NCBI RefSeq assembly: GCF_000178855.1
Contig: NZ_ADVG01000001.1
Span: 2,269,481-2,333,480, forward strand
DNA from: Ktedonobacter racemifer DSM 44963
GTDB lineage: Bacteria > Chloroflexota > Ktedonobacteria > Ktedonobacterales > Ktedonobacteraceae
DNA: 64,000 nucleotides
Reading direction: 5' to 3'
In this document: in pieces, positions 35,735-44,531 of the stretch
Numbering within the stretch: the first letter of the stretch is position 1
Layout of the letters: each line of letters begins with the position of its first letter
Notes under the pieces: generated by a model
The model's input: only the letters and a program-made list of their open reading frames with translations
What the model was told of the DNA's origin: nothing
Database searches by the model: none
Position numbers and translations under genes: made by a program

Positions 35735-37339
35735 ATGGCACAGCAGCGGCATGGACGCATACTCATTGTAGATGACCTGCCTCAATGGCGTGAAGAGCTT
35801 ACAGAGATCTTGCAGGCCGAGCATTACCTGGTCGACAGCGCGGCCACTATTGACGCGGCTTTCCAAAAGCTACAGGACACCTTTTTCCACCTGCTCATTC
35901 TCGACTTGCGCATGAACTCATCGGATATTAGCAACTTTGAAGGCGTCGCCATGCTCAAGATCTTGAGCCAGTACAGCCTCAATGACGCGCTGCAAATTGT
36001 GATTCTCTCGGCACACGGTACCTTCGACCATGTACACGAGGCCTTTCATGATCACAAGGTAGCAGACTTTCTGCCCAAGGATCGTTTCAGTCCCGATAAA
36101 CTGCTAACATGCGTACGCGAAGCACTAAAAAAGATCAACCTGGAGCTAGAAATCCACTGGGAGCCACTCGAAGCCGAAGAACAGGTGCTCTCACACATCG
36201 ATATCCAGCGTGAACGGATTCGCCCCGGCACCCAGCGCTATCAGCAGGTACGTGAAGAACTGGCAGATCTTCTTTGCCGCCTTTTTGGCACGGCGAACAG
36301 TGTTCTGGTCAGGCCCCTGGCCCCGGGTTTTAGTGGCACAGGGGTCATGCTCGTGCAGCCCTTTAATCCGTATGGTGGGGCACGTGTCGTGGTCACCAAA
36401 TTTGGCGCAACGCAGAAGATCGAGAAGGAGAACACCAACTTTAATACCTATGTTCTCCCCTTTATCGGTGGTGGGCGTAACACGATGGTCCAGAGCGTGC
36501 GCTATACGCCCTTACTGGGAGGTATCATCTATTCGTTGCTCGGAACGGCGAATGAGCGATTGGAAGATTTTGGCACCTTCTACCAGAAGTCAGACAGCGA
36601 GGCCATCCAGCAAGTTCTCGATAATCTCTTTTTCGATACCTGTAAATCCTGGTACGCGAATTTGGGACGCCAGCAGCTCTGTGATCTCACCGAAAACTAT
36701 AACCAGACCTTTGGCGAGGTCTCGCGTCCACTGGAGGAGACCCTGGATGGCCTGATTGTACCTCACCCCAAACAGCGCTTCTCGTTACGCGCCCTCGACG
36801 ATGAGCGCACATTCACCGATCCGCTGCCCGCAGCAACACGCCCCTTCCGGCGCTCCACCTATATCAGCACGACGCATGGCGATCTCAACCAGCATAACAT
36901 TCTCATTGACGAGGAGCACCGGACATGGCTGATTGACTTCTGTAGCACAGGTCAGGGACATTACCTACGCGACCTGGCGATGCTTGACTCTGTCGTGCGC
37001 TTCCAATTACTGACCTCGCGCGCAGCCTCGCTGGAGGAACGCCTGCACATGGAGGAGGCGCTCTGCCGCATCACGCGTTTCACCCAGTTAGCACAGGCTG
37101 AAGCTACCTTCCGAACAGAGAACGCCGCTCTACGCAAGGCCTATCTCACCGTCATCCACATTCGCCGTATGGTTCGCCACCTGGATAGGCTCAGCAATGA
37201 CGATATGAGCGAATACTTTATCGCGCTTCTTCACAACGCCCTGCGCACACTGACGTTCTCGACCCTCTCGCCCCAGCAACGCCAGCATGCCCTCCTCTGC
37301 GCCAGCCTGCTCCTGGACAACATCGATGGGCACAAATAA
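35735..37339 (+). CDS. Receiver domain fused to an APH-like phosphotransferase
   Basis: The 534-residue protein has an N-terminal response-regulator receiver (about 5-130) with ILIVDD, the phospho-acceptor in LLILDLRM and the VILSAHGT and FLPKDRF switch residues. The C-terminal part (about 190-500) looks like an aminoglycoside/choline-kinase-type fold, with TTHGDLNQHNILID and TWLIDFCSTGQGH as catalytic and metal-binding loops. There is no DNA-binding output. It was probably co-transcribed with the GAF kinase gene before the IS607 insertion. The phosphorylated substrate is unknown. Confidence 0.8.
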   Translation: MAQQRHGRILIVDDLPQWREELTEILQAEHYLVDSAATIDAAFQKLQDTFFHLLILDLRMNSSDISNFEGVAMLKILSQYSLNDALQIVILSAHGTFDHVHEAFHDHKVADFLPKDRFSPDKLLTCVREALKKINLELEIHWEPLEAEEQVLSHIDIQRERIRPGTQRYQQVREELADLLCRLFGTANSVLVRPLAPGFSGTGVMLVQPFNPYGGARVVVTKFGATQKIEKENTNFNTYVLPFIGGGRNTMVQSVRYTPLLGGIIYSLLGTANERLEDFGTFYQKSDSEAIQQVLDNLFFDTCKSWYANLGRQQLCDLTENYNQTFGEVSRPLEETLDGLIVPHPKQRFSLRALDDERTFTDPLPAATRPFRRSTYISTTHGDLNQHNILIDEEHRTWLIDFCSTGQGHYLRDLAMLDSVVRFQLLTSRAASLEERLHMEEALCRITRFTQLAQAEATFRTENAALRKAYLTVIHIRRMVRHLDRLSNDDMSEYFIALLHNALRTLTFSTLSPQQRQHALLCASLLLDNIDGHK

Positions 37340-37602
37340 AACACTTCGGCAATTGACCGCTATTAACTCTTCCTTGTGAGTATTAACGGATAGTTTGCGT
37401 AGTATATGGCAAATACAAACTAGACTTCAATAAAGGCTCGTTTGTATGTTAAGATACGTATATATCCCCAAGCAAGCCAGCGGCAAAGGAAACGCATTCT
37501 CAAACTGTTGAAGAGGTAGCGTAAAAATAAGCATGAGGGAACATGCTTATGCAGCCAGACTCAACACGCTACCTGTTCGCCCTTATCTGCAAGGAGGATC
37601 AA

Positions 37603-39291
37603 ATGGTCAAACGACCTGGTTCACGCTTCCTGACAATACTTGTCGCGCTCTCCTCGGTGCTGATGCTCTTCGCCAGCGCCTGCGCCCCTCAGGGGACGCC
37701 AACTACCAGCAATACGAGTAAACCACAGCGTGGTGGTATCTGGGTTGACGATTTGTTCAACGAACCAGACGCACTCATTCCTAACGCGTCAGTGCAGACA
37801 TTCGCAAACATGGTAGATGGAACGCTTTACTCCGCGCTCTTTGAAGGCGATGCTTCCGGACAGATTCATCCCGCGCTCGCCACCGAACTGCCAACGCAGC
37901 AGAACGGCGGGATCAGCTCCGACCTTAAAACCTGGAAGTTCACCCTCAAACCTGGCTTGAAATGGTCTGATGGACAACCATTGAACGCCGACGATGTGTA
38001 TTTTAGCTGGAAGACCTGGACCAACCCGAGCTTCGCAGCCGCCAGCACCGTCGCCTTCCGCCTGATCGAGTCGGCGGATGTCTCTTCTGACAAGCTCTCG
38101 ATTACATTCCACCTCTCGAAGCCTTATGCCCCCTTTATCGCGTCCTGGACCGATGGCGCTCTCGCGCCCCTGCCCAAGCATCATTTCGAGAGCATGAACC
38201 CAGCAGATATCAAAAAGACTGAGGGGCTCGATCCCCAGGTAACCAGCGGACCCTTCAAGATGAAGGAGAGCAAGCCTGGTGACCACTACACCGTTGTGCG
38301 CAACGACAACTACTACCTGGCCTCCCAGGGGCTGCCATACCTGGATGAGATCGTCTTCCGTGCTGTTCCCAGCCAGGATACCATTCTGAAGGACCTTCAG
38401 GCCGGAACTGCCGACTCGGCCTGGTTCCTGGACGTCACCAAAACACCATCCTACAAGGCCCTTTCGAACTACGAGATCGTGACCAATCCCTCCGCGAGCT
38501 ATGAGGGCCTGCACATTAACTCCAATAACCCCATCTTCAAAGACATTAATGTGCGTAAGGCCATGGCGATGGCCATTGACCGCCAGCAATTACAGCAGGT
38601 GGCACGCCTGGGGCAGGCCATCCCTCTCTGTACCGATCATGGTCCCGCCTATCATCCTGGCTACCAGCAAGACTTGCAGTGTCCTCCGTTTGATATCGCG
38701 GGCGCCAACAAAGTCCTCGATGACGCTGGCTGGAAGCTAGGCAGCGATAATGTGCGCCAGAAGGGTGGGCAACGGCTGGAGTTCCAGTATTCGACTACGG
38801 CCAACAACCGCTGGCGCGAGAAAGACCAGGCCTTGATCCAGGCCGATTTCGCCAAGATTGGTATCAAGCTGGACATCACCAACTATCCCGGTAGTACCTT
38901 CTTCGGGCCTTTCCTCAAAGGAGGACAACCTGGAAAGTATGACCTGGCGGAGTGGGCCAGTTCCTATACCTATGATCCCGATGACGCCGCCTCTTTCGCC
39001 TGCAACCAGATTCCACCACATGGGCAGAATCTGAACTTCTTCTGCGATCCAAACCTTGATCAGCTCTTCCAGCAGGAGCAGGCGATATCCGATCCCACGC
39101 AGCGCCAGCAGGTCTTTAACCAGATTCACCAGGCGATGCTGGACAAGTTACCGTTTATCGGCCTCTACAACCTGATCGACCTTGAAATCCATAAGAAGGG
39201 TACACACAACTATAAGCCGGGACCCTTCGCCAACTCCGAGACCGTTGGCGCGGCCCAGTGGTGGTGCGACAACGGCAAGTGCCCCGCCTAG
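37603..39291 (+). CDS. Peptide-type ABC transporter substrate-binding lipoprotein (family 5)
   Basis: The 562-residue lipoprotein has a signal peptide ending MLFASACAPQ (lipobox) and SBP_bac_5 features such as LKPGLKWSDGQPLNADDVYFSW, GPFKM and NVRKAMAMAIDRQQL. It captures peptides or similar solutes outside the membrane. AAGGAGG precedes the ATG at 37603. Upstream (37340-37602) lie a small hairpin at 37527-37550 and an 8-bp inverted repeat ATACAAAC/GTTTGTAT (37413-37447) that could be an operator. The ligand cannot be deduced. Confidence 0.9.
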   Translation: MVKRPGSRFLTILVALSSVLMLFASACAPQGTPTTSNTSKPQRGGIWVDDLFNEPDALIPNASVQTFANMVDGTLYSALFEGDASGQIHPALATELPTQQNGGISSDLKTWKFTLKPGLKWSDGQPLNADDVYFSWKTWTNPSFAAASTVAFRLIESADVSSDKLSITFHLSKPYAPFIASWTDGALAPLPKHHFESMNPADIKKTEGLDPQVTSGPFKMKESKPGDHYTVVRNDNYYLASQGLPYLDEIVFRAVPSQDTILKDLQAGTADSAWFLDVTKTPSYKALSNYEIVTNPSASYEGLHINSNNPIFKDINVRKAMAMAIDRQQLQQVARLGQAIPLCTDHGPAYHPGYQQDLQCPPFDIAGANKVLDDAGWKLGSDNVRQKGGQRLEFQYSTTANNRWREKDQALIQADFAKIGIKLDITNYPGSTFFGPFLKGGQPGKYDLAEWASSYTYDPDDAASFACNQIPPHGQNLNFFCDPNLDQLFQQEQAISDPTQRQQVFNQIHQAMLDKLPFIGLYNLIDLEIHKKGTHNYKPGPFANSETVGAAQWWCDNGKCPA

Positions 39292-39322
39292 ACTGATAGC
39301 GCGTAGAACGCGAAATAGCTTG

Positions 39323-39373
39323 AGTGCAGGTGGTGGTTCTCTGGACTTCGTCTGGAGAACCACCACCTGCACT
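39323..39373 (+). promoter_or_regulatory. Long hairpin between binding-protein and permease genes
   Basis: A 19-bp perfect stem (39323-39341 with 39355-39373) continues inward by five more pairs, including two G-U pairs, around a TTC loop. There is no T-tract. Its place between the binding-protein gene and the permease gene fits the common arrangement in which a hairpin protects the abundant binding-protein mRNA and lowers downstream expression. Confidence 0.65.
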
Positions 39374-39482
39374 ACCCAGGGATTGCAAAGCATAATTGAA
39401 ATACCCTCATACTATTCCTGGTGGCTATGTTACACTATAGACGTTAGTTGTCCACATACCTCTAGCAGTACTGGAGATCTCT

Positions 39483-40445
39483 ATGGGACGATATGTGACC
39501 AGGCGCTTGCTTCAAGCGCTTCCACTCCTTTTCCTGCTCTCCATCTTTATGTTCACCCTCATCCACCTCCTGCCGGGTGGCCCTGAAGAGGTGCTCTATA
39601 ATCCAAATCTGGATGAAGCGGGACGCCAGGCCTTACGCGCCAGCCTGGGATTGGATGACCCGATACCTATCCAGTACCTTAAATGGCTGGTGAGCGCGCT
39701 GCACGGCAACTTTGGTTACTCATTTTTCACCAACCAGACCGTCTCCTCCGTAATTCTCGATCACTTTCCATCGACGCTGGAGCTCTTCTCTCTGGCCCTC
39801 CTGCTGGCGCTCATCATCGCCATCACACTGGGAACGCTCTCCGCGACGCGTCAGGGGAAACTGACAGATTATCTTGTGACGACGCTGACCTACGTAGGTA
39901 TCTCGCTACCTATCTTCTTACTAGGCCTGCTCATGCAGGAGGTTTTTTCGCGCTGGCTTGGCTGGCTACCTCCATCGGGGAGCACAACCGCAGGCTACAC
40001 CTATGACTTTTTTAATGGTTTGCTCGACCATCTCATTCACCTCATCCTGCCTATGACCGTCCTGGCCCTGACCTTTACCGCGCGCTGGAGCCGCTATATG
40101 CGCTCAAGTATGCTTGAAGTCACGCGCCAGGATTATATCCGCACCGCCCGCGCCAAGGGACTCCCCCCCATTCCGCTCCTGCGACGGCACGCGTTGCGCA
40201 ACGCGGTTATCCCGCTGATTACGGTTGTCGCCATCGACTTTGGCTCGGTCGCCGGCGGCGCGGCGATTACCGAAAGCGTCTTCGCCTGGCCCGGCATGGG
40301 AAGACTCTTCCTGGACTCGGCAGAGCACCGCGATTATCCCGTCCTGCTGGCGATTCTGATATTGAGCGCGGTCTTTGTGGTTCTCTTTAATCTGCTAGCG
40401 GATATCCTCTATGCCGTGATGGACCCGCGCATACGCTACGCATGA
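39483..40445 (+). CDS. ABC transporter permease, DppB type
   Basis: The 320-residue integral membrane protein begins MGRYVTRRLLQALPLLFLLS and has six predicted helices, the family lid motif LLPGGPEE and the coupling-helix region RTARAKGLPPIPLLRRHALRN (EAA loop). It is one half of the membrane channel of a peptide/nickel-type importer with the next gene. GGAG lies 6 bp before the ATG. About 190 bp separates it from the binding-protein gene, with a hairpin between. Confidence 0.93.
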   Translation: MGRYVTRRLLQALPLLFLLSIFMFTLIHLLPGGPEEVLYNPNLDEAGRQALRASLGLDDPIPIQYLKWLVSALHGNFGYSFFTNQTVSSVILDHFPSTLELFSLALLLALIIAITLGTLSATRQGKLTDYLVTTLTYVGISLPIFLLGLLMQEVFSRWLGWLPPSGSTTAGYTYDFFNGLLDHLIHLILPMTVLALTFTARWSRYMRSSMLEVTRQDYIRTARAKGLPPIPLLRRHALRNAVIPLITVVAIDFGSVAGGAAITESVFAWPGMGRLFLDSAEHRDYPVLLAILILSAVFVVLFNLLADILYAVMDPRIRYA

Positions 40446-40457
40446 GGAGGTATTTGT

Positions 40458-41393
40458 ATGGAGACACCCAAACAACTCGACATGACACCTGAAGACGAGC
40501 TAGAACCCCTGCTCGATGTCACGCCAGAGCTTGCGCGCAAGCGGCGTAGCCAGGCACGCATCATCTTTGATCGCTTTGTACGCAACCGCGCGGCAACTGT
40601 TGGCGCCTGCTGCCTGATCCTGCTCTTCCTCTTCTGCTTTGTAGGGCCGATTATCACCGGACATAACAACGCAACGCAGCCCGCCCTGACCGATCCCTCG
40701 GCCGCGCCCTCGTGGCAGTATCCCCTTGGCGCGGATGACCTGGGGCGCGACCTCTTCGCGCGCGCGGCGATTGGCGGCCAGGTCTCGCTACTGGTGGGAC
40801 TCTCCTCCATGTTGGTCGCGATCATCCTTGGCACCACCATTGGCGCGTTGGCTGGCTTCTATGGCGGCTGGATCGATAATGTCCTTATGCGCGTGACCGA
40901 CGTCTTCCTCTCAGTCCCCACCTACCTTCTGCTCTTCGTGCTTTCGGCTTCGTTTACTAATGGATCAACACTGAGCATTATCACGCTTATCGCAGTCTTT
41001 GGTTGGACCACGGCTGCTCGCCTGGTGCGTGGCGAGTTTCTGGCCTTGAAAGAGCGTGAATATGTGATGGCGGCGCGTACGATTGGCGCCGGTGACTTCC
41101 GCCTGATGTTTCGCCATATCTTACCCAATGCCATCGGCCCAATCATCGTGAACGCGACCCTGCAAGTAGGCAATAACATCATCCTGGAATCGGTCCTCAG
41201 CTTCTTTGGCTTTGGCGTCAAGGTCCCCTTCCCCAGTTGGGGCACACTTATCAACGACGGACAGGGACAGCTTGATATCGATCCCAAGCTAGTGTTTATT
41301 CCCGGCATTCTGATCTTCCTGACCGTCCTGAGCTGCAATCTGGTGGGCGATGGTCTGCGCGATGCCCTCGACCCCCATATGACTGAGCGCTAG
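40458..41393 (+). CDS. ABC transporter permease, DppC type
   Basis: The 311-residue permease has a cytoplasmic N-terminal extension, then an OppC-type N-terminal helix. The signature PLGADDLGRDLFARAAIGG and an EAA loop at AARTIGAGDFRLMFRHILPN are present. It partners the upstream permease. AGGAGG precedes the start and only 12 bp separate the two genes. Confidence 0.93.
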   Translation: METPKQLDMTPEDELEPLLDVTPELARKRRSQARIIFDRFVRNRAATVGACCLILLFLFCFVGPIITGHNNATQPALTDPSAAPSWQYPLGADDLGRDLFARAAIGGQVSLLVGLSSMLVAIILGTTIGALAGFYGGWIDNVLMRVTDVFLSVPTYLLLFVLSASFTNGSTLSIITLIAVFGWTTAARLVRGEFLALKEREYVMAARTIGAGDFRLMFRHILPNAIGPIIVNATLQVGNNIILESVLSFFGFGVKVPFPSWGTLINDGQGQLDIDPKLVFIPGILIFLTVLSCNLVGDGLRDALDPHMTER

Positions 41394-41414
41394 TAGCGAA
41401 AAAGGGAAGCAACC

Positions 41415-42494
41415 ATGAGTGAGTATCTCTTAGATGTCCAGAATCTCAAGACCTATTTCAAGACGAAACAGGGCGATGTGCATGCCGTCGATGGCGTCAA
41501 CTTTGGCATTCGGCCCGGCGAGAAAGTGGCCATCGTCGGCGAGAGTGGCTGCGGCAAGAGCGTCACTGCACTCTCAATCATGCGCCTAATTCCCCAACCG
41601 CCTGGAAAGTATGCCGATGGAAGTATCATCTTCGCGGAAGACGACCTGCTCAGCGTGCCTGAGAGCGAGATGCGTAAGATACGCGGTGCCCAGATCAGTA
41701 TGATCTTTCAAGACCCCATGACCTGTCTTAATCCAACAATGAACATTGGCAACCAGATTATCGAGGCCTTGCGCATTCACCTCAAGGTCTCGCAGGGCGA
41801 GGCACGCAAGCGCGCGATTACCCTACTGGAGCAGGTTGGCATTCCAGCGGCGGCGGAGCGCCTCAACGCCTATCCTCACCAGTTCAGCGGCGGCATGCGC
41901 CAGCGCGTCATGATCGCTATAGCCCTGGCCTGCAACCCGCGCCTGCTCATCGCCGATGAGCCAACCACAGCCCTGGATGTCACCGTACAGGCCCAGATTC
42001 TGGAACTCATCAGCCAGATATGCACAGAGTTTCAGACAGCCCTGATGCTTATCACGCATGATCTGGGGGTTGTCGCGGGCATGACCGACCGCGTCATCGT
42101 CATGTACGCGGGGAAAGTCGTTGAAGAGGGGCCAACCGACGAGATTTTTGCCAATCCACGCCACCCCTACACACTTGGTCTGCTGGCCTCTGTCCCCAGA
42201 CTGGATGAAGCGCGCCAGGTAGAGTTAAAAACTATTGAGGGCGCGCCGCCTGACCTGCTGCATCCCCCCACGGGCTGCCCCTTTATGCCGCGTTGCCTCT
42301 ACGCCCGGCCAAAGTGTCGCGAGATGCCGCCCCTGGAGGCCATACCTGGGAACACTGCACACCATAAGGCCTGCTGGCCCGATATCACTGATCCCAAGGA
42401 GAAGGCATACGCGGCCCGTAGACAGGAGGCACGCACTGAAGCCATGCGCCGCCTGGGCCAGGAAAGCATCGAGAAAGTTCTGCATTCAAGCTAA
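41415..42494 (+). CDS. ABC transporter ATP-binding protein, DppD type
   Basis: The 359-residue ATPase has Walker [12 protein letters not shown]-loop MIFQDP, signature FSGGMRQRV, Walker [13 protein letters not shown] and H-loop LITHDLG. It also has the C-terminal oligopeptide domain with cysteines ([15 protein letters not shown]) that often binds an iron-sulfur cluster in this family. It pairs with the next ATPase to drive import. Confidence 0.95.
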   Translation: MSEYLLDVQNLKTYFKTKQGDVHAVDGVNFGIRPGEKVAIVGESGCGKSVTALSIMRLIPQPPGKYADGSIIFAEDDLLSVPESEMRKIRGAQISMIFQDPMTCLNPTMNIGNQIIEALRIHLKVSQGEARKRAITLLEQVGIPAAAERLNAYPHQFSGGMRQRVMIAIALACNPRLLIADEPTTALDVTVQAQILELISQICTEFQTALMLITHDLGVVAGMTDRVIVMYAGKVVEEGPTDEIFANPRHPYTLGLLASVPRLDEARQVELKTIEGAPPDLLHPPTGCPFMPRCLYARPKCREMPPLEAIPGNTAHHKACWPDITDPKEKAYAARRQEARTEAMRRLGQESIEKVLHSS

Positions 42495-42505
42495 AGGGGA
42501 AAATC

Positions 42506-43528
42506 ATGACAGACACAGCCGTAGGGAGTCAGACGCTCCTGGAGGTGCAGGGCCTCAAGACCTACTTTCCCCTGACCAGGGGCCTGGTCTTCCAGCGCAA
42601 GATTGGAGATATACGTGCAGTCGACGATGTCAGCTTCAGCATTGTGCGCGGGCAGACGCTGGGCCTGGTCGGCGAAAGTGGCTCGGGGAAGACGACCATC
42701 GCCAGAACCCTGGTACGCCTCTATAAGCCAACCGCAGGCCAGATCATCTTCGATGGGCAGAACCTGGCCAGCTTAGAGGGGGAAGAGCTACGCAAGGTGC
42801 GCCAGCGCATTCAGATGGTCTTTCAGGACCCCTATGCCTCGCTCAATCCACGCTTCACCATCGGCTCACTAATCGGGGAGCCAATGCACATCCACGGGGT
42901 CGCTGAGGGAAGAGATGTCCATGAGCGCGTCCTTGAACTGCTGCGCGTGGTGGGCCTGCGTCCAGAATACTATGACCGCTATCCCCATGAGTTCAGCGGT
43001 GGACAGCGCCAACGCATCGCCGTGGCACGCGCGCTGGCGATCAACCCCGATTTTATTATCGCCGACGAGCCAGTCTCGGCCCTGGATGTCTCTGTACGCG
43101 CCCAGGTGCTCAACCTCCTCCAAAGCCTACAGCGCCAGTTCTCCCTGACCTATCTCTTCGTCTCGCATGACCTGAGCGTGGTCCGACACGTTGCCGACCG
43201 CATCGCCGTCATGTACCTGGGCAAGATCGTTGAGATCTCGGATAGAGATGAACTCTACACGGCGCCTCAACATCCCTATACCCGGGCCTTGCTCTCAGCC
43301 GTGCCAATTCCCAGCCCCCAGATCGAGAAGCAGCGTAAGCGCATCATCCTTTCCGGCGACCTACCCAGCCCGATCAACATCCCCAAGGGTTGTCGCTTCC
43401 ACACGCGCTGTCCCATGGCCCAGGATATCTGCCGCGAGGTAGAACCTGCCTTCGAAGCCAAAGAGGGGCGAGAACACTACGCCGCCTGCCACTTCTCCGA
43501 GCGGGTCGCCCAGTTAGGAACAAATTGA
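42506..43528 (+). CDS. ABC transporter ATP-binding protein, DppF type
   Basis: The 340-residue ATPase has Walker [12 protein letters not shown]-loop [13 protein letters not shown], signature FSGGQRQRI, Walker [13 protein letters not shown] and FVSHDLS. The C-terminal cysteine region ([15 protein letters not shown]) matches the DppF/OppF group. It is the last gene of the importer operon; its stop is directly followed by a perfect hairpin. Confidence 0.95.
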   Translation: MTDTAVGSQTLLEVQGLKTYFPLTRGLVFQRKIGDIRAVDDVSFSIVRGQTLGLVGESGSGKTTIARTLVRLYKPTAGQIIFDGQNLASLEGEELRKVRQRIQMVFQDPYASLNPRFTIGSLIGEPMHIHGVAEGRDVHERVLELLRVVGLRPEYYDRYPHEFSGGQRQRIAVARALAINPDFIIADEPVSALDVSVRAQVLNLLQSLQRQFSLTYLFVSHDLSVVRHVADRIAVMYLGKIVEISDRDELYTAPQHPYTRALLSAVPIPSPQIEKQRKRIILSGDLPSPINIPKGCRFHTRCPMAQDICREVEPAFEAKEGREHYAACHFSERVAQLGTN

Positions 43529-43577
43529 AATGAGAAGAGGTGCTTGTCAACGGCGTTGACAAGCACCTCTTCTCATT
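43529..43577 (+). terminator. Perfect hairpin (24-bp arms, 1-nt spacer) at end of importer operon
   Basis: Arms 43529-43552 and 43554-43577 begin at the base after the dppF-type stop codon. The stem is perfect around a single G. The sequence just outside is not T-rich, so classical termination is uncertain although the position is ideal. Confidence 0.75.
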
Positions 43578-43589
43578 CCCACACCCTAT

Positions 43590-43612
43590 GTAGGGGCCAT
43601 GCAAGCATGGCC
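43590..43612. repeat. REP-like palindrome, second copy
   Basis: GTAGGGG followed by GGCCATGC-AA-GCATGGCC is the inverted counterpart of the copy at 24256-24278. Two copies in 64 kb at gene ends suggest a dispersed repeat of this genome. Confidence 0.6.
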
Positions 43613-43729
43613 TTATACGCCTCAAGTGGTGTATTTGCGGAAAGAGTCCAAGCAGACCACCAACCAGGTACTCGTCACTAAATAATATGGTGGTGTCCAT
43701 ATTCTCACTCCTGCTTTTATTCGCAAATA

Positions 43730-44266
43730 TCACGCTACGTTGAACCAGACATCGCCGGAGACGTTGGTGCGCTCGACGTGGACATTCCAGCAGCCGGGGG
43801 TAGGAAAGTTAAAGCCTGTGCCCCACTCAGCACCGGGACGATTCCAGCTTGACCCGCCATGCTCTTCAGGTCCCCAAACAGGATTCACACTTTTGCCATC
43901 GGGATTGTAGGCCCTCAGATGGATGTCGCCAGAGCCGGTCATACGCCAGACGATTTTGATTTCTTGTTTGGCTTTGATGGGCAGGCCACTAGTGGGGAAG
44001 AGCAAGGCCCAGAGCTCGGCGTTTGGCGTGGTCCCTCGTACTTCAGGAAGTTTTGTTGAGATAGGCGAGGGAGGCTGGCACTTCGTTGGAGGTGTAAAGG
44101 GGAGCAAGCTGGCCTGGCGGGGCGTTGGCGTAGCGGTCGGAGCCGCGTTGGAAGGGGCTGGAGTCGTGCTCGTGGAGAAGGTATTACCTGACGAGCAGGC
44201 CGAGAGGCAAAGCATGAGCAGGGCCAGAATGAGACCACACATGAGAAACTTGCGGTAATAGGGCAT
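43730..44266 (-). CDS. Putative lipoprotein, unknown function
   Basis: The 178-residue protein has a signal peptide ending MLCLSACSSG (lipobox) and a threonine/proline-rich linker. The ~100-residue beta-rich domain contains IVWRMTGSGDIHLRAYNPDG, WGPEEHGGSSW and PGCWNVHVERTN, which resembles an immunoglobulin-like or carbohydrate-binding sandwich, though no family is assigned. The ATG at 44266 is chosen; a GTG at 44281 is possible. It is convergent with the importer operon. Confidence 0.7.
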   Translation of the reverse strand: MPYYRKFLMCGLILALLMLCLSACSSGNTFSTSTTPAPSNAAPTATPTPRQASLLPFTPPTKCQPPSPISTKLPEVRGTTPNAELWALLFPTSGLPIKAKQEIKIVWRMTGSGDIHLRAYNPDGKSVNPVWGPEEHGGSSWNRPGAEWGTGFNFPTPGCWNVHVERTNVSGDVWFNVA

Positions 44267-44531
44267 AGATAGGTTCTTCACTTTCTATAGAACACGATAT
44301 CTGATACGGGTATAACATGGTAAACTGAAATGGAACTGAAAAGAGGGCCAGATAGGTATAGATGATCCATAGGCACATCGTGTGCTAGCATCCATAGATT
44401 CCCCACCTTAAATTATGGTACGCTGCATAGAGCATGTGTAATTTCTTCTTTTCCTTTTCGCTCACCTGGAGAGAAAGTGCAGAAAAGATATTCCTCAAGA
44501 ACGCAGAAAAATGATAGATCGGTGAACGCAA

